64,000 nt of DNA. Origin: Cytophagales bacterium Alg240-R148 (GTDB lineage: Bacteria > Bacteroidota > Bacteroidia > Cytophagales > Cyclobacteriaceae). The stretch covers positions 315,001-379,000 of the forward strand of contig LS999827.1 in assembly GCA_900537185.1 (NCBI GenBank). The letters are read 5' to 3'. Made by a program: the position numbers and the translations under genes. The notes under the pieces are model-generated. The model was given only the letters and a program-made list of their open reading frames with translations. It had not been told where the DNA came from and ran no database searches. Shown piece by piece: positions 1 to 9,286 of this stretch (position 1 is its first letter; each line of letters opens with the position of its first letter).

Positions 1-1
1 G

Positions 2-364
2 TTCAAAATCAATGGACAACACTATTTGGATTTTTTCCCTGAGGATTTACTGGACGACGACAAAATTGAAGCGAGCCCATTGTTCTATTTGCATATTCAA
101 CCCGTTCATTCATTGGCCAGAATTGATTTTACTGCTGGAAGTATGGAAATCAAATGGTTCAATGAAAAAAAACTAAGAGAATTGTTCAGACAAAACAAAA
201 TTAAGATCAAACATGAAACCACAGGAAGTGGTGGTGATGAAGAATATGTACTTACAGCCTCTACCGATGACCTTCAAAAATTCATTTCTAAATACGGCAG
301 TGCCGAAGACGCTTTTGGTGGTGAAAATGGTATAGAGCATCAATTAATAAAAAGTCGACCATGA
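2..364 (+). CDS. C-terminal part of an unrecognised protein (5' end outside the window)
   Basis: The frame is open to the left edge and ends at 364, so the gene is truncated by the window and its true start is not visible; the TTG at 26 is only an internal codon. About 120 residues are seen, acidic and soluble-looking, with no membrane segment or motif I recognise. The stop overlaps the ATG of the downstream histidine kinase at 361 by 4 bases, so the two are translationally coupled and probably serve the same signalling module. A secreted or cytoplasmic accessory protein is possible. Function unknown. Confidence 0.75.
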   Translation, partial: FKINGQHYLDFFPEDLLDDDKIEASPLFYLHIQPVHSLARIDFTAGSMEIKWFNEKKLRELFRQNKIKIKHETTGSGGDEEYVLTASTDDLQKFISKYGSAEDAFGGENGIEHQLIKSRP

Positions 365-1398
365 AGTTCTTGGCAAGAATAAAATCTTTTATCAACCACA
401 ATGCGGTTTTTCATCACACCGTATTTTGGTTGCTTTCTTTGTTGGCCTTGTATTTTATTTTCAATGACAGCAACGACTATCAGTCCATTGATTTAATTTA
501 CACCTGTTTGTTTGCTTCCACACTAGTCTTGTCTGTTTACACGACTTTGAACCTCTTGGTGATTCACTTTTTAAGAAAAGAAAAGTACGTTTGGTTTCTT
601 TTGACTACTGCCAGCAACATTTTGCTTTTTAGCTATTTAAATCTGTTGTTTTTTAATTACGGAGTGGACTATATTCTACCAGGGTATTATTTTATATCGT
701 ACTACAGTTTTGCAGATGTAGTCTTGTTTTTTACAGCCATCAACTTCATTGCTCTATTGCTTTCATTGGCCAAAGAATGGTTGGTATTAATGAAAGAATC
801 TCAACAAATTGAACGATTAGAGAAAGAAAAGGCCAAGGCAGAGCTTTCTGCACTAATTAATCAAATCAACCCCCATTTTTTATTCAATAGTCTCAACGTA
901 TTGTATTCTCTTGCACTAACTGATTCCAACAAAACAGCCGATTCAATTATTAAACTTGGAGACGTTTTAAGGTATGTTCTGTACCAAACCAAAAAAGACA
1001 GGGTTTCAATTGAAGATGAAATAAAGCTCCTCAACGACTACATTTTTCTACAGCAGTACCGAAGTAAAACAGCAGTTACTATTAAAGACACTATACAAAA
1101 CCCCTCATGTTTGCTTCCTCCTATGCTATTGTTGCCCCTTTTAGAAAATGCCTTTAAACATGGCAATATTATTGACAACAATTCAATAAACATCACAATA
1201 AGTGAAGAAAAAGGAAAAGTTGAATTTTACATCAACAACCAAAAGGCCCAACAAAAACCTGAAGTGGAGGCCTCTTTCGGGGGCATAGGCCTTAACAACA
1301 TACAACAGCGACTGTTGCTGTTGTACCCCGAAAAGCATACTTTTGAAATAAAGGATGAAGCAGAGTATTTCTCAGTAAAATTAAGCGTATGGCCTTAA
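361..1398 (+). CDS. LytS/YehU-type sensor histidine kinase (pair 1)
   Basis: 345 residues. The first half has about four hydrophobic membrane segments (roughly residues 18-150) followed by a short coiled coil rich in K and E. The His_kinase domain follows, with the phospho-acceptor signature NPHFLFNSLN near residue 170 and a HATPase-like part with PLLENAFKHG and GGIGLNNIQQRL. This architecture is the usual Bacteroidota LytS-like kinase with an integral membrane sensor and no periplasmic domain. It overlaps the LytTR regulator downstream by 10 bases, so the two form one operon and very likely one phosphorelay. The ligand cannot be predicted. Confidence 0.93.
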   Translation: MKFLARIKSFINHNAVFHHTVFWLLSLLALYFIFNDSNDYQSIDLIYTCLFASTLVLSVYTTLNLLVIHFLRKEKYVWFLLTTASNILLFSYLNLLFFNYGVDYILPGYYFISYYSFADVVLFFTAINFIALLLSLAKEWLVLMKESQQIERLEKEKAKAELSALINQINPHFLFNSLNVLYSLALTDSNKTADSIIKLGDVLRYVLYQTKKDRVSIEDEIKLLNDYIFLQQYRSKTAVTIKDTIQNPSCLLPPMLLLPLLENAFKHGNIIDNNSINITISEEKGKVEFYINNQKAQQKPEVEASFGGIGLNNIQQRLLLLYPEKHTFEIKDEAEYFSVKLSVWP

Positions 1399-2078
1399 CA
1401 AACCGTTGTATAGTAATAGAAGATGAACCTGCTGCGCAACAAGTCATTGAACGGTTCATTGAACAAACGCCATCTTTGCAACTGTTGCAGACCTTTAACA
1501 ACGCCATAGATGCTGGTGAATTTTTAAAAACTGAAATGGTAGATTTACTATTTTTAGACATTAACTTGCCCGAGCTGTCTGGAATAAGTTTTTTAAAAAC
1601 AATGAGCAACCCGCCGGCAGTAATATTCACCACGGCTTATCCCGAACATGCAGTAGAAGGGTTTGATTTGAATGCCTTGGACTACTTGCTGAAGCCCTAC
1701 CCTTTCGAACGGTTTTTAAAGGCAGTCAATAAATTTCAACAGTTTAATCAGACTTTAGAAAACAAACCAAGCGACTACATCATTGTTAATGTTGATAAAA
1801 AATTGGTGAAAACCGCTTTTGCCAATATTATGTACTTAGAAGCTTATGGAGATTATGTAAAAGTAATCACCAAAAACACGACACTAATTGTACACAAAAC
1901 CTTGGCAGCTTTTTTAAAAACATTACCAAAAAATATGTTTTTACAAGTTCACAGGTCTTTTGTTATTAATTTGCAGCACCTGGACCACATAGAAGGCAAT
2001 CAAATAGCCATCCATGGCAGCATGTTGCCCATAGGTAAAAAACACAAGGCTTTGTTATTAGAAAAGATCATGAAATAA
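1389..2078 (+). CDS. LytTR-family response regulator (pair 1)
   Basis: 229 residues. The N-terminal receiver domain has the acidic pair near residues 11-12 (IEDE), the phospho-acceptor Asp in LLFLDINLP and the conserved Lys in LLKPYPFERF. The C-terminal LytTR DNA-binding domain is recognisable from YLEAYGDYVKV, TLAAFLKTLP and QVHRSFVIN. It is the partner of the LytS-type kinase whose 3' end it overlaps by 10 bases. A hairpin terminator follows directly. Targets are not evident from the neighbourhood. Confidence 0.93.
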   Translation: MALTNRCIVIEDEPAAQQVIERFIEQTPSLQLLQTFNNAIDAGEFLKTEMVDLLFLDINLPELSGISFLKTMSNPPAVIFTTAYPEHAVEGFDLNALDYLLKPYPFERFLKAVNKFQQFNQTLENKPSDYIIVNVDKKLVKTAFANIMYLEAYGDYVKVITKNTTLIVHKTLAAFLKTLPKNMFLQVHRSFVINLQHLDHIEGNQIAIHGSMLPIGKKHKALLLEKIMK

Positions 2079-2107
2079 AAAAGGCCCTCTTTTCAGACGG
2101 CCTTTTT
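2077..2107. terminator. Bidirectional hairpin terminator between the LytTR gene and typA
   Basis: A-rich and T-rich flanked stem: AAAAAAGGCC at 2077-2086 pairs with GGCCTTTTT at 2099-2107. It begins at the stop codon of the plus-strand regulator and lies 23 bases from the stop of minus-strand typA, so it can serve both convergent genes. Confidence 0.8.
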
Positions 2108-2129
2108 ATTGGTTAAATTATATGCTGGC

Positions 2130-3929
2130 TTATACTTTGCCTGCTCTTTTTCTTTCGTTTTCTTTTAAGAATACCTTTCTTAAACGTATAGATTTAGGCG
2201 TTACTTCCACATATTCATCTCCTTGGATGTATTCCAGTGCTTCTTCTAAAGAGAAAATAATAGGCGGTGCCATTTTCATTTTATCATCTGCTCCAGACGA
2301 ACGCATGTTCGACATTTTTTTAGTCTTGGTAATATTGACGGTTAAATCTCCTGGTCGACTGTGTTCCCCAACAATTTGACCTTCGTAAATTTCTACGTTA
2401 GAAGGAACAAAGAACTTTCCTCTGTCTTGCAAATTGTTGATGCTATAAGGAATGGCTTTTCCATTTTCCATGCTGATCATTGAACCATTTTGACGGCCCG
2501 GAACAGCGCCTTTGTAAGGCTGGAATTCTTTAAATCGGTGCGACATTATGGCTTCTCCTGCTGTGGCAGTAAGCAAGTTATTTCTCATCCCGATGATACC
2601 TCTTGAAGGTATTTCGAATTGCAAAATCATTCTATCGCCTTTCGGGGCCATGCTTTTCATTTCACCCTTTCTAAGCGTTGCCATTTCGATGGCCTTACCA
2701 GAAACATCTTCCGGCAAATCTATAGTAAGTTCTTCAATTGGCTCACATTTAACACCATCAATTTCCTTGATGATTACTTGTGGCTGTCCAATTTGAAGTT
2801 CGTACCCTTCTCTTCGCATTGTTTCAATTAAAACAGACAAGTGCAATACCCCTCTACCAAATACATTAAATGAATCTGCTGAGCCTGTATCTTCTACTCT
2901 TAGTGCCAAGTTTTTCTCCAATTCTTTTTCCAGACGATCTCGAACGTGTCTGGAAGTAACAAACTTTCCTTCTTGACCAAAAAATGGAGAATCATTGATC
3001 GTAAACAACATACTCATGGTAGGCTCATCAATCGCAATAGAAGGCAAACCTTCTGGCTCTTCAAAATCAGCAATAGTATCGCCAATTTCAAAACCTTCTA
3101 TGCCAACAACAGAACAAATGTCTCCTGCAACCACTTTGTCCACTTTTACTTTTCCGAGGCCTTCGAATAAATACAATTCTTTAATCCTACTTTTCACAAC
3201 AGCGCCATCTCGTTTTACCAAACTAATAGGCTTTCCAGATTCTAAAGTCCCTCTGTTCAGTCTTCCAATAGCGATTCTTCCAATAAAAGAGGAATAGTCC
3301 AAAGAAGTAATCAGCATTTGCGGCGTTCCTTCTTCTATTTTCGGAGCTGGAATGTGCTCAATGATCATATCGAACAAAATATTGATGTTGTCCGTTTCAT
3401 TTTTCCAATCATCGCTCATCCAGTTGTTCTTAGCAGAACCATAAGCCGTTGGAAAATCCAATTGGTCTTCGGTTGCTTCTAAGTTAAACATAAGATCGAA
3501 CACCGATTCATGCACTTCGTCTGGGGTACAGTTTTGTTTGTCCACCTTGTTTACTACCACAATTGGTTTTAGCCCTAATTGAATGGCTTTTTGAAGTACG
3601 AACCTTGTTTGTGGCATTGGCCCTTCAAAGGCATCCACTAAAAGGATTACCCCATCCGCCATGTTCAATACACGCTCTACCTCACCACCAAAATCGCTGT
3701 GACCAGGAGTGTCAATGATGTTTATTTTATGGTCTTTGTACCGTACCGATACATTTTTGGAAAGAATGGTAATTCCCCTTTCTTTTTCCAAATCATTGTT
3801 GTCCATGATCAAGTCCTTTGGAGTCTCGTGGTCTTTGAACAACTTACCTGCTAAAAGCATTTTATCAACCAAGGTAGTTTTACCGTGATCAACGTGCGCA
3901 ATAATGGCTATGTTTCTAATCTTTTGCAT
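2130..3929 (-). CDS. typA: Translational GTPase TypA/BipA
   Basis: 599 residues with the ATG at 3929. This start gives the standard family N-terminus [20 protein letters not shown] longer frame to 3947 would need an ATT start and would sit on the predicted promoter. GTPase motifs: AHVDHGKTT (G1), ERGITI (G2), [12 protein letters not shown] (G3), NKVDK (G4). Elongation-factor-like domains follow, and the C-terminal part (for example [20 protein letters not shown]) is typical of TypA. The protein is a ribosome-associated GTPase active in 50S assembly and stress or cold adaptation. It is a single-gene unit with its own promoter and terminator. Length is normal. Confidence 0.97.
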   Translation of the reverse strand: MQKIRNIAIIAHVDHGKTTLVDKMLLAGKLFKDHETPKDLIMDNNDLEKERGITILSKNVSVRYKDHKINIIDTPGHSDFGGEVERVLNMADGVILLVDAFEGPMPQTRFVLQKAIQLGLKPIVVVNKVDKQNCTPDEVHESVFDLMFNLEATEDQLDFPTAYGSAKNNWMSDDWKNETDNINILFDMIIEHIPAPKIEEGTPQMLITSLDYSSFIGRIAIGRLNRGTLESGKPISLVKRDGAVVKSRIKELYLFEGLGKVKVDKVVAGDICSVVGIEGFEIGDTIADFEEPEGLPSIAIDEPTMSMLFTINDSPFFGQEGKFVTSRHVRDRLEKELEKNLALRVEDTGSADSFNVFGRGVLHLSVLIETMRREGYELQIGQPQVIIKEIDGVKCEPIEELTIDLPEDVSGKAIEMATLRKGEMKSMAPKGDRMILQFEIPSRGIIGMRNNLLTATAGEAIMSHRFKEFQPYKGAVPGRQNGSMISMENGKAIPYSINNLQDRGKFFVPSNVEIYEGQIVGEHSRPGDLTVNITKTKKMSNMRSSGADDKMKMAPPIIFSLEEALEYIQGDEYVEVTPKSIRLRKVFLKENERKRAGKV

Positions 3930-3951
3930 AATCCCTCTGAAAATCAAGGCG

Positions 3952-3959
3952 CAAATTTA
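3952..3959 (-). promoter_or_regulatory. Bacteroidota -7 promoter element for typA
   Basis: The minus strand reads TAAATTTG, a match to the Bacteroidota consensus TAnnTTTG, 23 bases upstream of the ATG at 3929. It implies a short leader of about 15-18 bases and argues against the longer ORF start. I see no clear -33 TTTG. Confidence 0.55.
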
Positions 3960-4043
3960 AGACTTCTTTTTTGATTTATTGTTGCCTTCTTATAAAGTTT
4001 ACGTTAAAAGTGCGTTTTTAGAGAAATTACCACTTTTATTTAC

Positions 4044-5072
4044 TCAATTTTCGAATATCGAAAGGCCTTCTGTGCAGTTTTCACAAATATCTATGGATTT
4101 TCGAGATACTAGAACCCTGTTGCGGAAACGTTGGTAGGGCTGGCTGTGCCACACTTCTCGAAGCGAAACCCCATTCAAACTCCCCATGGTATATTTGGCA
4201 TCTTTATCAAAACAACAAGGAACCACCTTCCCATCCCAAGTAACCACACAAGATTGCCACATCTTCCAACATTTGTTTTCCAACTTGTTTTTAATTTCAT
4301 AGGTGCCGTTGCCCATGGCTTTGTACCTAGAGTATTTGGTGTTTTTTGGTATTAATGGGGAACCGTTTTTGTAATCGTATATCTGGGCAGTCTTAAAATG
4401 AATGGCATCTACCCCGATTTCTGCGGCTAACTTTCTGGCCGTTTCAATTTCATTTTCGTTGTGTCGCACCACTAAAAATTGAAAAATCACATAGGGCGTT
4501 TTTGAATTTAATTTTCGCTTCCATTTCAATAAATTCTCGGTACCGGCAACTACTCTAGCTAATTTTCCACCCACTCTATATTGCTCATAACTTTCTTGCG
4601 AAACACCATCAATCGAAACAATCAAGCGGTCCAACCCAGATCGAACAGTAGCTTCTGAGTTTTTGTCATCCAAATAATGGGCGTTGGTAGAAGTAGCAGT
4701 ATATATCTTGTTTTTATTCGCAATTGCAATGAGTTTTGTGAATTCCGGGTGTAAATAAGGTTCTCCCTGAAAATACAAATGCAGGTAAGTCAATGAATTC
4801 CGGTTGTCTTGCACCAATTGTTCAAAAAGCTTTGTTTGCAACATTCCGGTTGGCCTGGTAAAAGACCTCAAGCCACTTGGACATTCCGGACAGCGCAGGT
4901 TACAAGAAGTAGTTGGTTCAATTGAAACACTGGTAGGCATGCCCCAATGGTAGGACTTTTTTACAATTTTTGACACAGCATAACCCGCTACAAGCAAGAG
5001 GAGGTTGTAGACTTTGGTCCATGTTAATTTAAACAAGTAGTTGCGAGCGTCCTGCCAACGGGCTTTATTCAT
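4044..5072 (-). CDS. Radical SAM/SPASM domain protein
   Basis: 342 residues. The radical SAM 4Fe-4S motif CNLRCPEC is at residues 57-64 (C57, C61, C64), preceded by SIEPTTS. A hydrophobic stretch near residues 22-36 could be a membrane anchor or amphipathic helix. The C-terminus is a SPASM-type region with several cysteines (CWKMWQSC, VVPCCFD, ICENCTEG) that would bind auxiliary clusters. Such proteins modify peptides or act in cofactor or glycan pathways. No precursor peptide or partner enzyme is visible nearby, so the substrate is unknown. It is divergent from the flavoprotein gene at 5143. Confidence 0.88.
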   Translation of the reverse strand: MNKARWQDARNYLFKLTWTKVYNLLLLVAGYAVSKIVKKSYHWGMPTSVSIEPTTSCNLRCPECPSGLRSFTRPTGMLQTKLFEQLVQDNRNSLTYLHLYFQGEPYLHPEFTKLIAIANKNKIYTATSTNAHYLDDKNSEATVRSGLDRLIVSIDGVSQESYEQYRVGGKLARVVAGTENLLKWKRKLNSKTPYVIFQFLVVRHNENEIETARKLAAEIGVDAIHFKTAQIYDYKNGSPLIPKNTKYSRYKAMGNGTYEIKNKLENKCWKMWQSCVVTWDGKVVPCCFDKDAKYTMGSLNGVSLREVWHSQPYQRFRNRVLVSRKSIDICENCTEGLSIFEN

Positions 5073-5142
5073 GGCTCTAAATTATGAGATAAATACTTAA
5101 ACATAATGAGCGGCCAGATTTTATTTTGGATATTTGCCAAGT

Positions 5143-6369
5143 ATGACAAAAAAATACGATATCGTAGTAATTGGTGGTGGGGCAGCTGGGTTTTTCTCGG
5201 CCATCAATGCCCAATTGAATTTCCCTAAAAAATCTGTCCTCCTCCTTGAAAAAACAAGCAAGTTTTTATCAAAAGTAAAAGTTTCTGGTGGTGGCCGCTG
5301 CAACGTCACCAATGTAGAAACCAGGGTGTCAGAATTGGTTAAAAATTATCCGAGGGGTGGGAAAAAGTTTAAAAAACCCCTTTCTACTTTTGGCCCAAAA
5401 GAAACCATCGTATGGTTTGAACAACGCAATGTTCCATTAAAAGCAGAAGAAGATGGCCGCATGTTTCCTATAAGCAATTCTTCTTCTACTGTAATCGATT
5501 GTTTTTTGAATCAAATTAAAATATTAGGGGTACATTTTGAGCTAAATACCGAAATTCAAACTATTGATAAGACCGATTCTGGTTTTGACCTAATCACCAA
5601 TAAAGGAACCATAAAAGGTCAAAAAATAATTATCACCACTGGAGGAAGCTCGAAACCACAACACTACAATTTCATAGAAGGACTTGGGCATTCATTAACA
5701 CCCCTGTTGCCTTCGCTGTTCACTTTTAACCTCGAAGACAAGTCCATCACTGCTTTGAGCGGACTTTCGGTTGCAGAAGCCACTGTTCGCATTATTGGAC
5801 ACAAAGCGGCCTCCACCGGCCCCTTGCTGGTGACCCATTGGGGATTCAGTGGCCCTGCAGTATTAAAACTTTCTGCATTTGAAGCAGAACATTTGTCCCA
5901 ATCGAATTATTCTTTTGACATTGGCATCAACTGGCTAGGGCTTAAAAAAGAAGAGGCCGTGCGCACGACATTCAATGCAAGCTGTGCCAGTACCCAAAAA
6001 GTAATGAAAAACTTCAATTGTTTTGACCTCCCTCAGCGGCTCTGGAGCCACCTGTTACAAGCTGCAGAGATAAACGAAAACAAAAAAGCTGCAGAACTGA
6101 GTAAAAAGGAAAAAAACAAACTCATCCAATTGCTGACCAGTACAGAATACAAAATAAAAGGAAAAACAACCTTCAAAGAAGAATTTGTTACTTGTGGTGG
6201 GGTACCCTTGGACGAAGTCAATTTGGCTACCATGGAAAGCAATAAGTGTCCTGGTGTTTATTTCGCTGGAGAAGTACTCAACATTGATGGGGTAACAGGC
6301 GGGTTTAACTTCCAATCTGCTTGGACAACAGCATATATTGCAGCAACCCATGTGGGAAGTGCACAATAA
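5143..6369 (+). CDS. BaiN/YhiN-family NAD(P)/FAD-dependent oxidoreductase
   Basis: 408 residues from the ATG at 5143; an in-frame TTG at 5134 is less likely. The N-terminal dinucleotide fold has DIVVIGGGAAGFFSA at residues 5-19, a second motif SGGGRCNVTN near residue 50, and TTGGSSKPQ. The C-terminus GVYFAGEVLNIDG followed by TGGFNFQSAW closes the FAD site in the HI0933/YhiN family. Members are soluble flavoproteins, some acting as flavoprotein reductases (BaiN in bile acid metabolism); most have no known substrate. The DUF4105 gene starts 28 bases downstream, so the two may be co-transcribed. Confidence 0.9.
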   Translation: MTKKYDIVVIGGGAAGFFSAINAQLNFPKKSVLLLEKTSKFLSKVKVSGGGRCNVTNVETRVSELVKNYPRGGKKFKKPLSTFGPKETIVWFEQRNVPLKAEEDGRMFPISNSSSTVIDCFLNQIKILGVHFELNTEIQTIDKTDSGFDLITNKGTIKGQKIIITTGGSSKPQHYNFIEGLGHSLTPLLPSLFTFNLEDKSITALSGLSVAEATVRIIGHKAASTGPLLVTHWGFSGPAVLKLSAFEAEHLSQSNYSFDIGINWLGLKKEEAVRTTFNASCASTQKVMKNFNCFDLPQRLWSHLLQAAEINENKKAAELSKKEKNKLIQLLTSTEYKIKGKTTFKEEFVTCGGVPLDEVNLATMESNKCPGVYFAGEVLNIDGVTGGFNFQSAWTTAYIAATHVGSAQ

Positions 6370-6397
6370 TTTTTATTTTGCATCAAAATTTCAAGCT

Positions 6398-7582
6398 ATG
6401 ATGAGATCGTTTTTTGTTTCCCTTGCATTTTTAATTCCATTGTTAGGCATTGGGCAAAGTACCATGCGCCTTTCACCTGAAGCTGAAATTAGTGTGCTTA
6501 CAATGGACCCTGGCCAATTTGAGTTGTACGCTGCATTTGGACACAGTGCTTTTAGAGTAAAAGACCGATTTTACCACATAGACAAGGTATACAACTACGG
6601 AACTTTTGATTTTAACCAACCTAACTTTTATTGGAATTTTGCCAAGGGCAACCTGAACTACATGCTTGGTACAAAAGAGTTCAACCGCTTTGCTTATGAG
6701 TACCAATATTTTAATAGGTCCATCCGAGAACAAACTTTAAACCTTAGTGACAGTCAAAAACAAGCGTTTTTTCAATTTCTTCAGCACAACACAAAAGGGG
6801 ATAATAAATACTACCGGTACGATTACTTCTATAACAATTGTGCCACAAAAATAAGGGACGTGCTGAAAGATGTTTTAGGAGATTCGTTGGTTTTTGATCC
6901 AAAATACGTCACAGAAACAACCACCATTAGAAAGAAAACAGATGAGTATTTAGAATACCAGCCTTGGGGCGATTTTGGCATTGACCTTGGGCTTGGTATG
7001 CCTATGGACAAAGAAATGACTCCTGAAATGTTTATGTTTTTACCAGATTATGTGGAACTGGGCTTAAAACATGCACACATTTACCGTGGTGGGAAAAAAT
7101 ACGATGCTGTCAAAGACTCAAGAATTTTGTTTCAAGCGAAGGAACAAACCTTTGAAAAAACGACGATTACGCCCTTTATATTCTTCTGGCTCTTGTTTTT
7201 CTTATCCCTGTTTATCACCATACTTGATCTCAAAAAAAGAAGGGTGCGACACAAATGGTTCGACGCTTTGCTGTTCACTACTTTAGGCCTTGTTGGGCTC
7301 CTACTCACATTTCTTTGGTTTTTCACAGACCATATGGCATCCAAAAATAATTTAAATATTTTATGGGCCATGCCAACCCACTTGATGCTGCCCTTCTTGT
7401 TCTTTAAAAGAAACAAACCGAAGTGGCTCAATATTTATTTTTACCTCACCTTAACATTGGCCACGGTGCTGTTTTTATTTTGGTGGATGTTTCCACAGCA
7501 AATTCATTACGCTTTATCTCCTGTATTTTTAACAATAATGGTACGCAGTTGGGTTAATAGGAAAAATTTCGAAGTTTTTTAA
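6398..7582 (+). CDS. DUF4105 (Lnb-like N-terminal periplasmic domain) membrane protein
   Basis: 394 residues from the ATG at 6398 (a second ATG is at 6401). The N-terminus MMRSFFVSLAFLIPLLGIGQ is a signal peptide. The periplasmic part matches DUF4105: GQFELYAAFGHSAFRV, YNYGTFDF, YNNCATKIRDVL with a conserved Cys. Three to four hydrophobic helices follow in the last third (about residues 250-380), so the domain is probably held on the periplasmic face of the inner membrane. The Cys and His arrangement recalls NlpC/P60-like thiol hydrolases. Biochemical role unknown in Bacteroidota. Confidence 0.88.
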   Translation: MMRSFFVSLAFLIPLLGIGQSTMRLSPEAEISVLTMDPGQFELYAAFGHSAFRVKDRFYHIDKVYNYGTFDFNQPNFYWNFAKGNLNYMLGTKEFNRFAYEYQYFNRSIREQTLNLSDSQKQAFFQFLQHNTKGDNKYYRYDYFYNNCATKIRDVLKDVLGDSLVFDPKYVTETTTIRKKTDEYLEYQPWGDFGIDLGLGMPMDKEMTPEMFMFLPDYVELGLKHAHIYRGGKKYDAVKDSRILFQAKEQTFEKTTITPFIFFWLLFFLSLFITILDLKKRRVRHKWFDALLFTTLGLVGLLLTFLWFFTDHMASKNNLNILWAMPTHLMLPFLFFKRNKPKWLNIYFYLTLTLATVLFLFWWMFPQQIHYALSPVFLTIMVRSWVNRKNFEVF

Positions 7583-7661
7583 TACCTATTTTTATAATTT
7601 ATCCGTTAAGTAAATAAGTAACTTAGTTAAAGAGGTATTTTTTATTTAAACGATAGAAGCG

Positions 7662-7868
7662 ATGGATTTACACAGCAATAGCTTGAGAATTGAAAAGATT
7701 TTAAAGACAGCCTTATTAGGAAGAATGACGGGAAAAGCCAATTGGTTGGAGCAACTCACCAAGGCTTTTATGAATGATTGCGGAAATAAAATTCTGGTTA
7801 CGCTATGGCAGCGCAAAGCAGACCACATGCGGGCACCACAAGAAGTGAAAGCCCTGTTGTACCAATAA
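7662..7868 (+). CDS. Small orphan protein, 68 residues
   Basis: An ATG-started frame of 68 codons in the gap between two convergent genes, directly followed by a strong intrinsic terminator, which supports a real transcript. The product is mixed and slightly basic (calculated by eye) with no signal peptide or membrane segment; it contains WLEQLTKAFMND and LVTLWQRKADHMR, which look helical. I do not recognise it. The 79 bases upstream are AT-rich without a clear -7 element. It could also be a non-coding RNA ending at the terminator. Confidence 0.5.
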   Translation: MDLHSNSLRIEKILKTALLGRMTGKANWLEQLTKAFMNDCGNKILVTLWQRKADHMRAPQEVKALLYQ

Positions 7869-7904
7869 AAAAGGCGGCCAATCTAAATTGGCCGCCTTTT
7901 TTAT
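7867..7904. terminator. Bidirectional intrinsic terminator
   Basis: Perfect 12-base stem: AAGGCGGCCAAT at 7871-7882 with ATTGGCCGCCTT at 7887-7898, flanked by A and T runs on both sides. It lies between the 68-residue ORF on the plus strand and the lipoprotein gene on the minus strand. Confidence 0.85.
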
Positions 7905-8512
7905 TATTGATTTTGTAATTCCGTGGGAGGAGATATCATGATGTGGGCCCTGTGCGTTCCAGGATCCATGATCCAGGGACCACCAGGCACCAATGGCTTG
8001 GTAGGAAGCCCGGTAGAAGCCGCTGTGGCCCATGGCAAATACACTACATACCGCAAGGATACATTGTCTATGGTTCCCGAATCCGGATTATACTGGCCAT
8101 CAGGGCCGAACAAAATATGAAGCGTCGCACCTTCTTTTGGCATTTTCAGTTCCCCACTTTTGGCTTCACTTTCTCTAATATCAAATATTTCACCCCTGGA
8201 TTTCCCTTCTAACTTAAGGGCCCTTCCTCTTGCCATAAATGGTTCCAAATCTTTGTGGTACGCGGCAGCATTAAACCCATCTGTAAACGGATTGTCTGCC
8301 AAGCAAATTAAATTACCAGTCCCTTCTTTTAGTACTACGACCTTTCCTTCGGAATCATATCCGAGCACCTGGGCTGTTTCTCTTTCTTCTTCAGGCGCAG
8401 CCTGCAGTGCTCCAACAATTTGAGCCTCCTTGGATGGGATTTCCTGTGCGTCCGATTGGTTGCACCCGTGCACGACAACCGATAATACAAATAAAGCAGC
8501 AATTTTTTTCAT
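7904..8512 (-). CDS. Lipoprotein of unknown function
   Basis: 202 residues. The N-terminus MKKIAALFVLSVVVHGC is a type II signal peptide with the lipidated Cys at 17. The mature part has conserved-looking segments (CLADNPFTDGFNAAAYHKDLEPFMARGRAL and, later, LPTKPLVPGGPWIMDPGTHRAHIMI, here broken for length only). Proteins like this are found in marine Bacteroidota but I know of no function. It has no close operon partner; the LytTR regulator downstream of it on the minus strand map (8561) is transcribed the same way but ends 48 bases before this start, so read-through from the kinase pair is possible. Confidence 0.75.
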   Translation of the reverse strand: MKKIAALFVLSVVVHGCNQSDAQEIPSKEAQIVGALQAAPEEERETAQVLGYDSEGKVVVLKEGTGNLICLADNPFTDGFNAAAYHKDLEPFMARGRALKLEGKSRGEIFDIRESEAKSGELKMPKEGATLHILFGPDGQYNPDSGTIDNVSLRYVVYLPWATAASTGLPTKPLVPGGPWIMDPGTHRAHIMISPPTELQNQ

Positions 8513-8560
8513 AACAGATTTTAAATATGGTTTTATTAAAAGTAACGAAAGAATGGCGCT

Positions 8561-9286
8561 TCACAAACTGTTTTTTGAAGCCATCACACTCATTACCTGA
8601 TTCTTATAATTTCTCCCAATGGGCAGTTCCTTACCAAAGACTTCTATGGCGGATGCAGAATAACTTTTTATGTTCTGAATGTTTACCAAATAAGAACGGT
8701 GGATTCGAATAAACTGTTCTTCGGGAAGTTTTTCTTCCAGATAACTAATTTTCTGATGCGTAATCACTTGTCCATCGGTAGTTTTTACCCGGACATAATC
8801 TTTTAGACTTTCTATGTATAGGATGTCCTGTAAAGACACTTTAACCATTTTCTTATCTGCCTTTAAAAAAACATAGTTGTCTTGGGCCTCCCCTCCTTCT
8901 ACTGGCAACTGTGCCACCTTAGGTTCGTGCATTGTGTTTTTATACACCTTTCCAATGGCTTTAAGAAAACGCTCAAAAGAAATGGGCTTCAACAAATAGT
9001 CCAAAGCCTCTAATTCATAACTTTCAATGGCATAATCGCGGTACGCCGTAGTGAATATTACCTTTGGAGGATGGTTCAAACTTTTTAGAAACTCAATTCC
9101 TGTAAGTTTTGGCATTTGAATATCCAAAAACATCAAGTCAATGGATTGGTTTCTTAAAATTTCAAAAGCTTGTAGGGCATTGCTGCAGGTACCAACCACC
9201 TCAAAACCTTCCAACTTATTGATGTAAGATTCAATTACTTCGATGGCCAGCGGTTCGTCGTCTACTATGATGCACTTTAACTTCAT
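8561..9286 (-). CDS. LytTR-family response regulator (pair 2)
   Basis: 241 residues. Receiver domain: IIVDDEP, phospho-acceptor in LMFLDIQMPK, TTAYRDYAIE and LLKPISFERFLKA. LytTR domain: YIESLKDYVRV, HQKISYLEEKLPEEQFIRIHRSYLVN and LPIGRNYK. The ATG overlaps the kinase stop by 4 bases (ATGA), so the pair is co-translated. Closely resembles the regulator of pair 3, more than pair 1. Confidence 0.94.
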   Translation of the reverse strand: MKLKCIIVDDEPLAIEVIESYINKLEGFEVVGTCSNALQAFEILRNQSIDLMFLDIQMPKLTGIEFLKSLNHPPKVIFTTAYRDYAIESYELEALDYLLKPISFERFLKAIGKVYKNTMHEPKVAQLPVEGGEAQDNYVFLKADKKMVKVSLQDILYIESLKDYVRVKTTDGQVITHQKISYLEEKLPEEQFIRIHRSYLVNIQNIKSYSASAIEVFGKELPIGRNYKNQVMSVMASKNSL

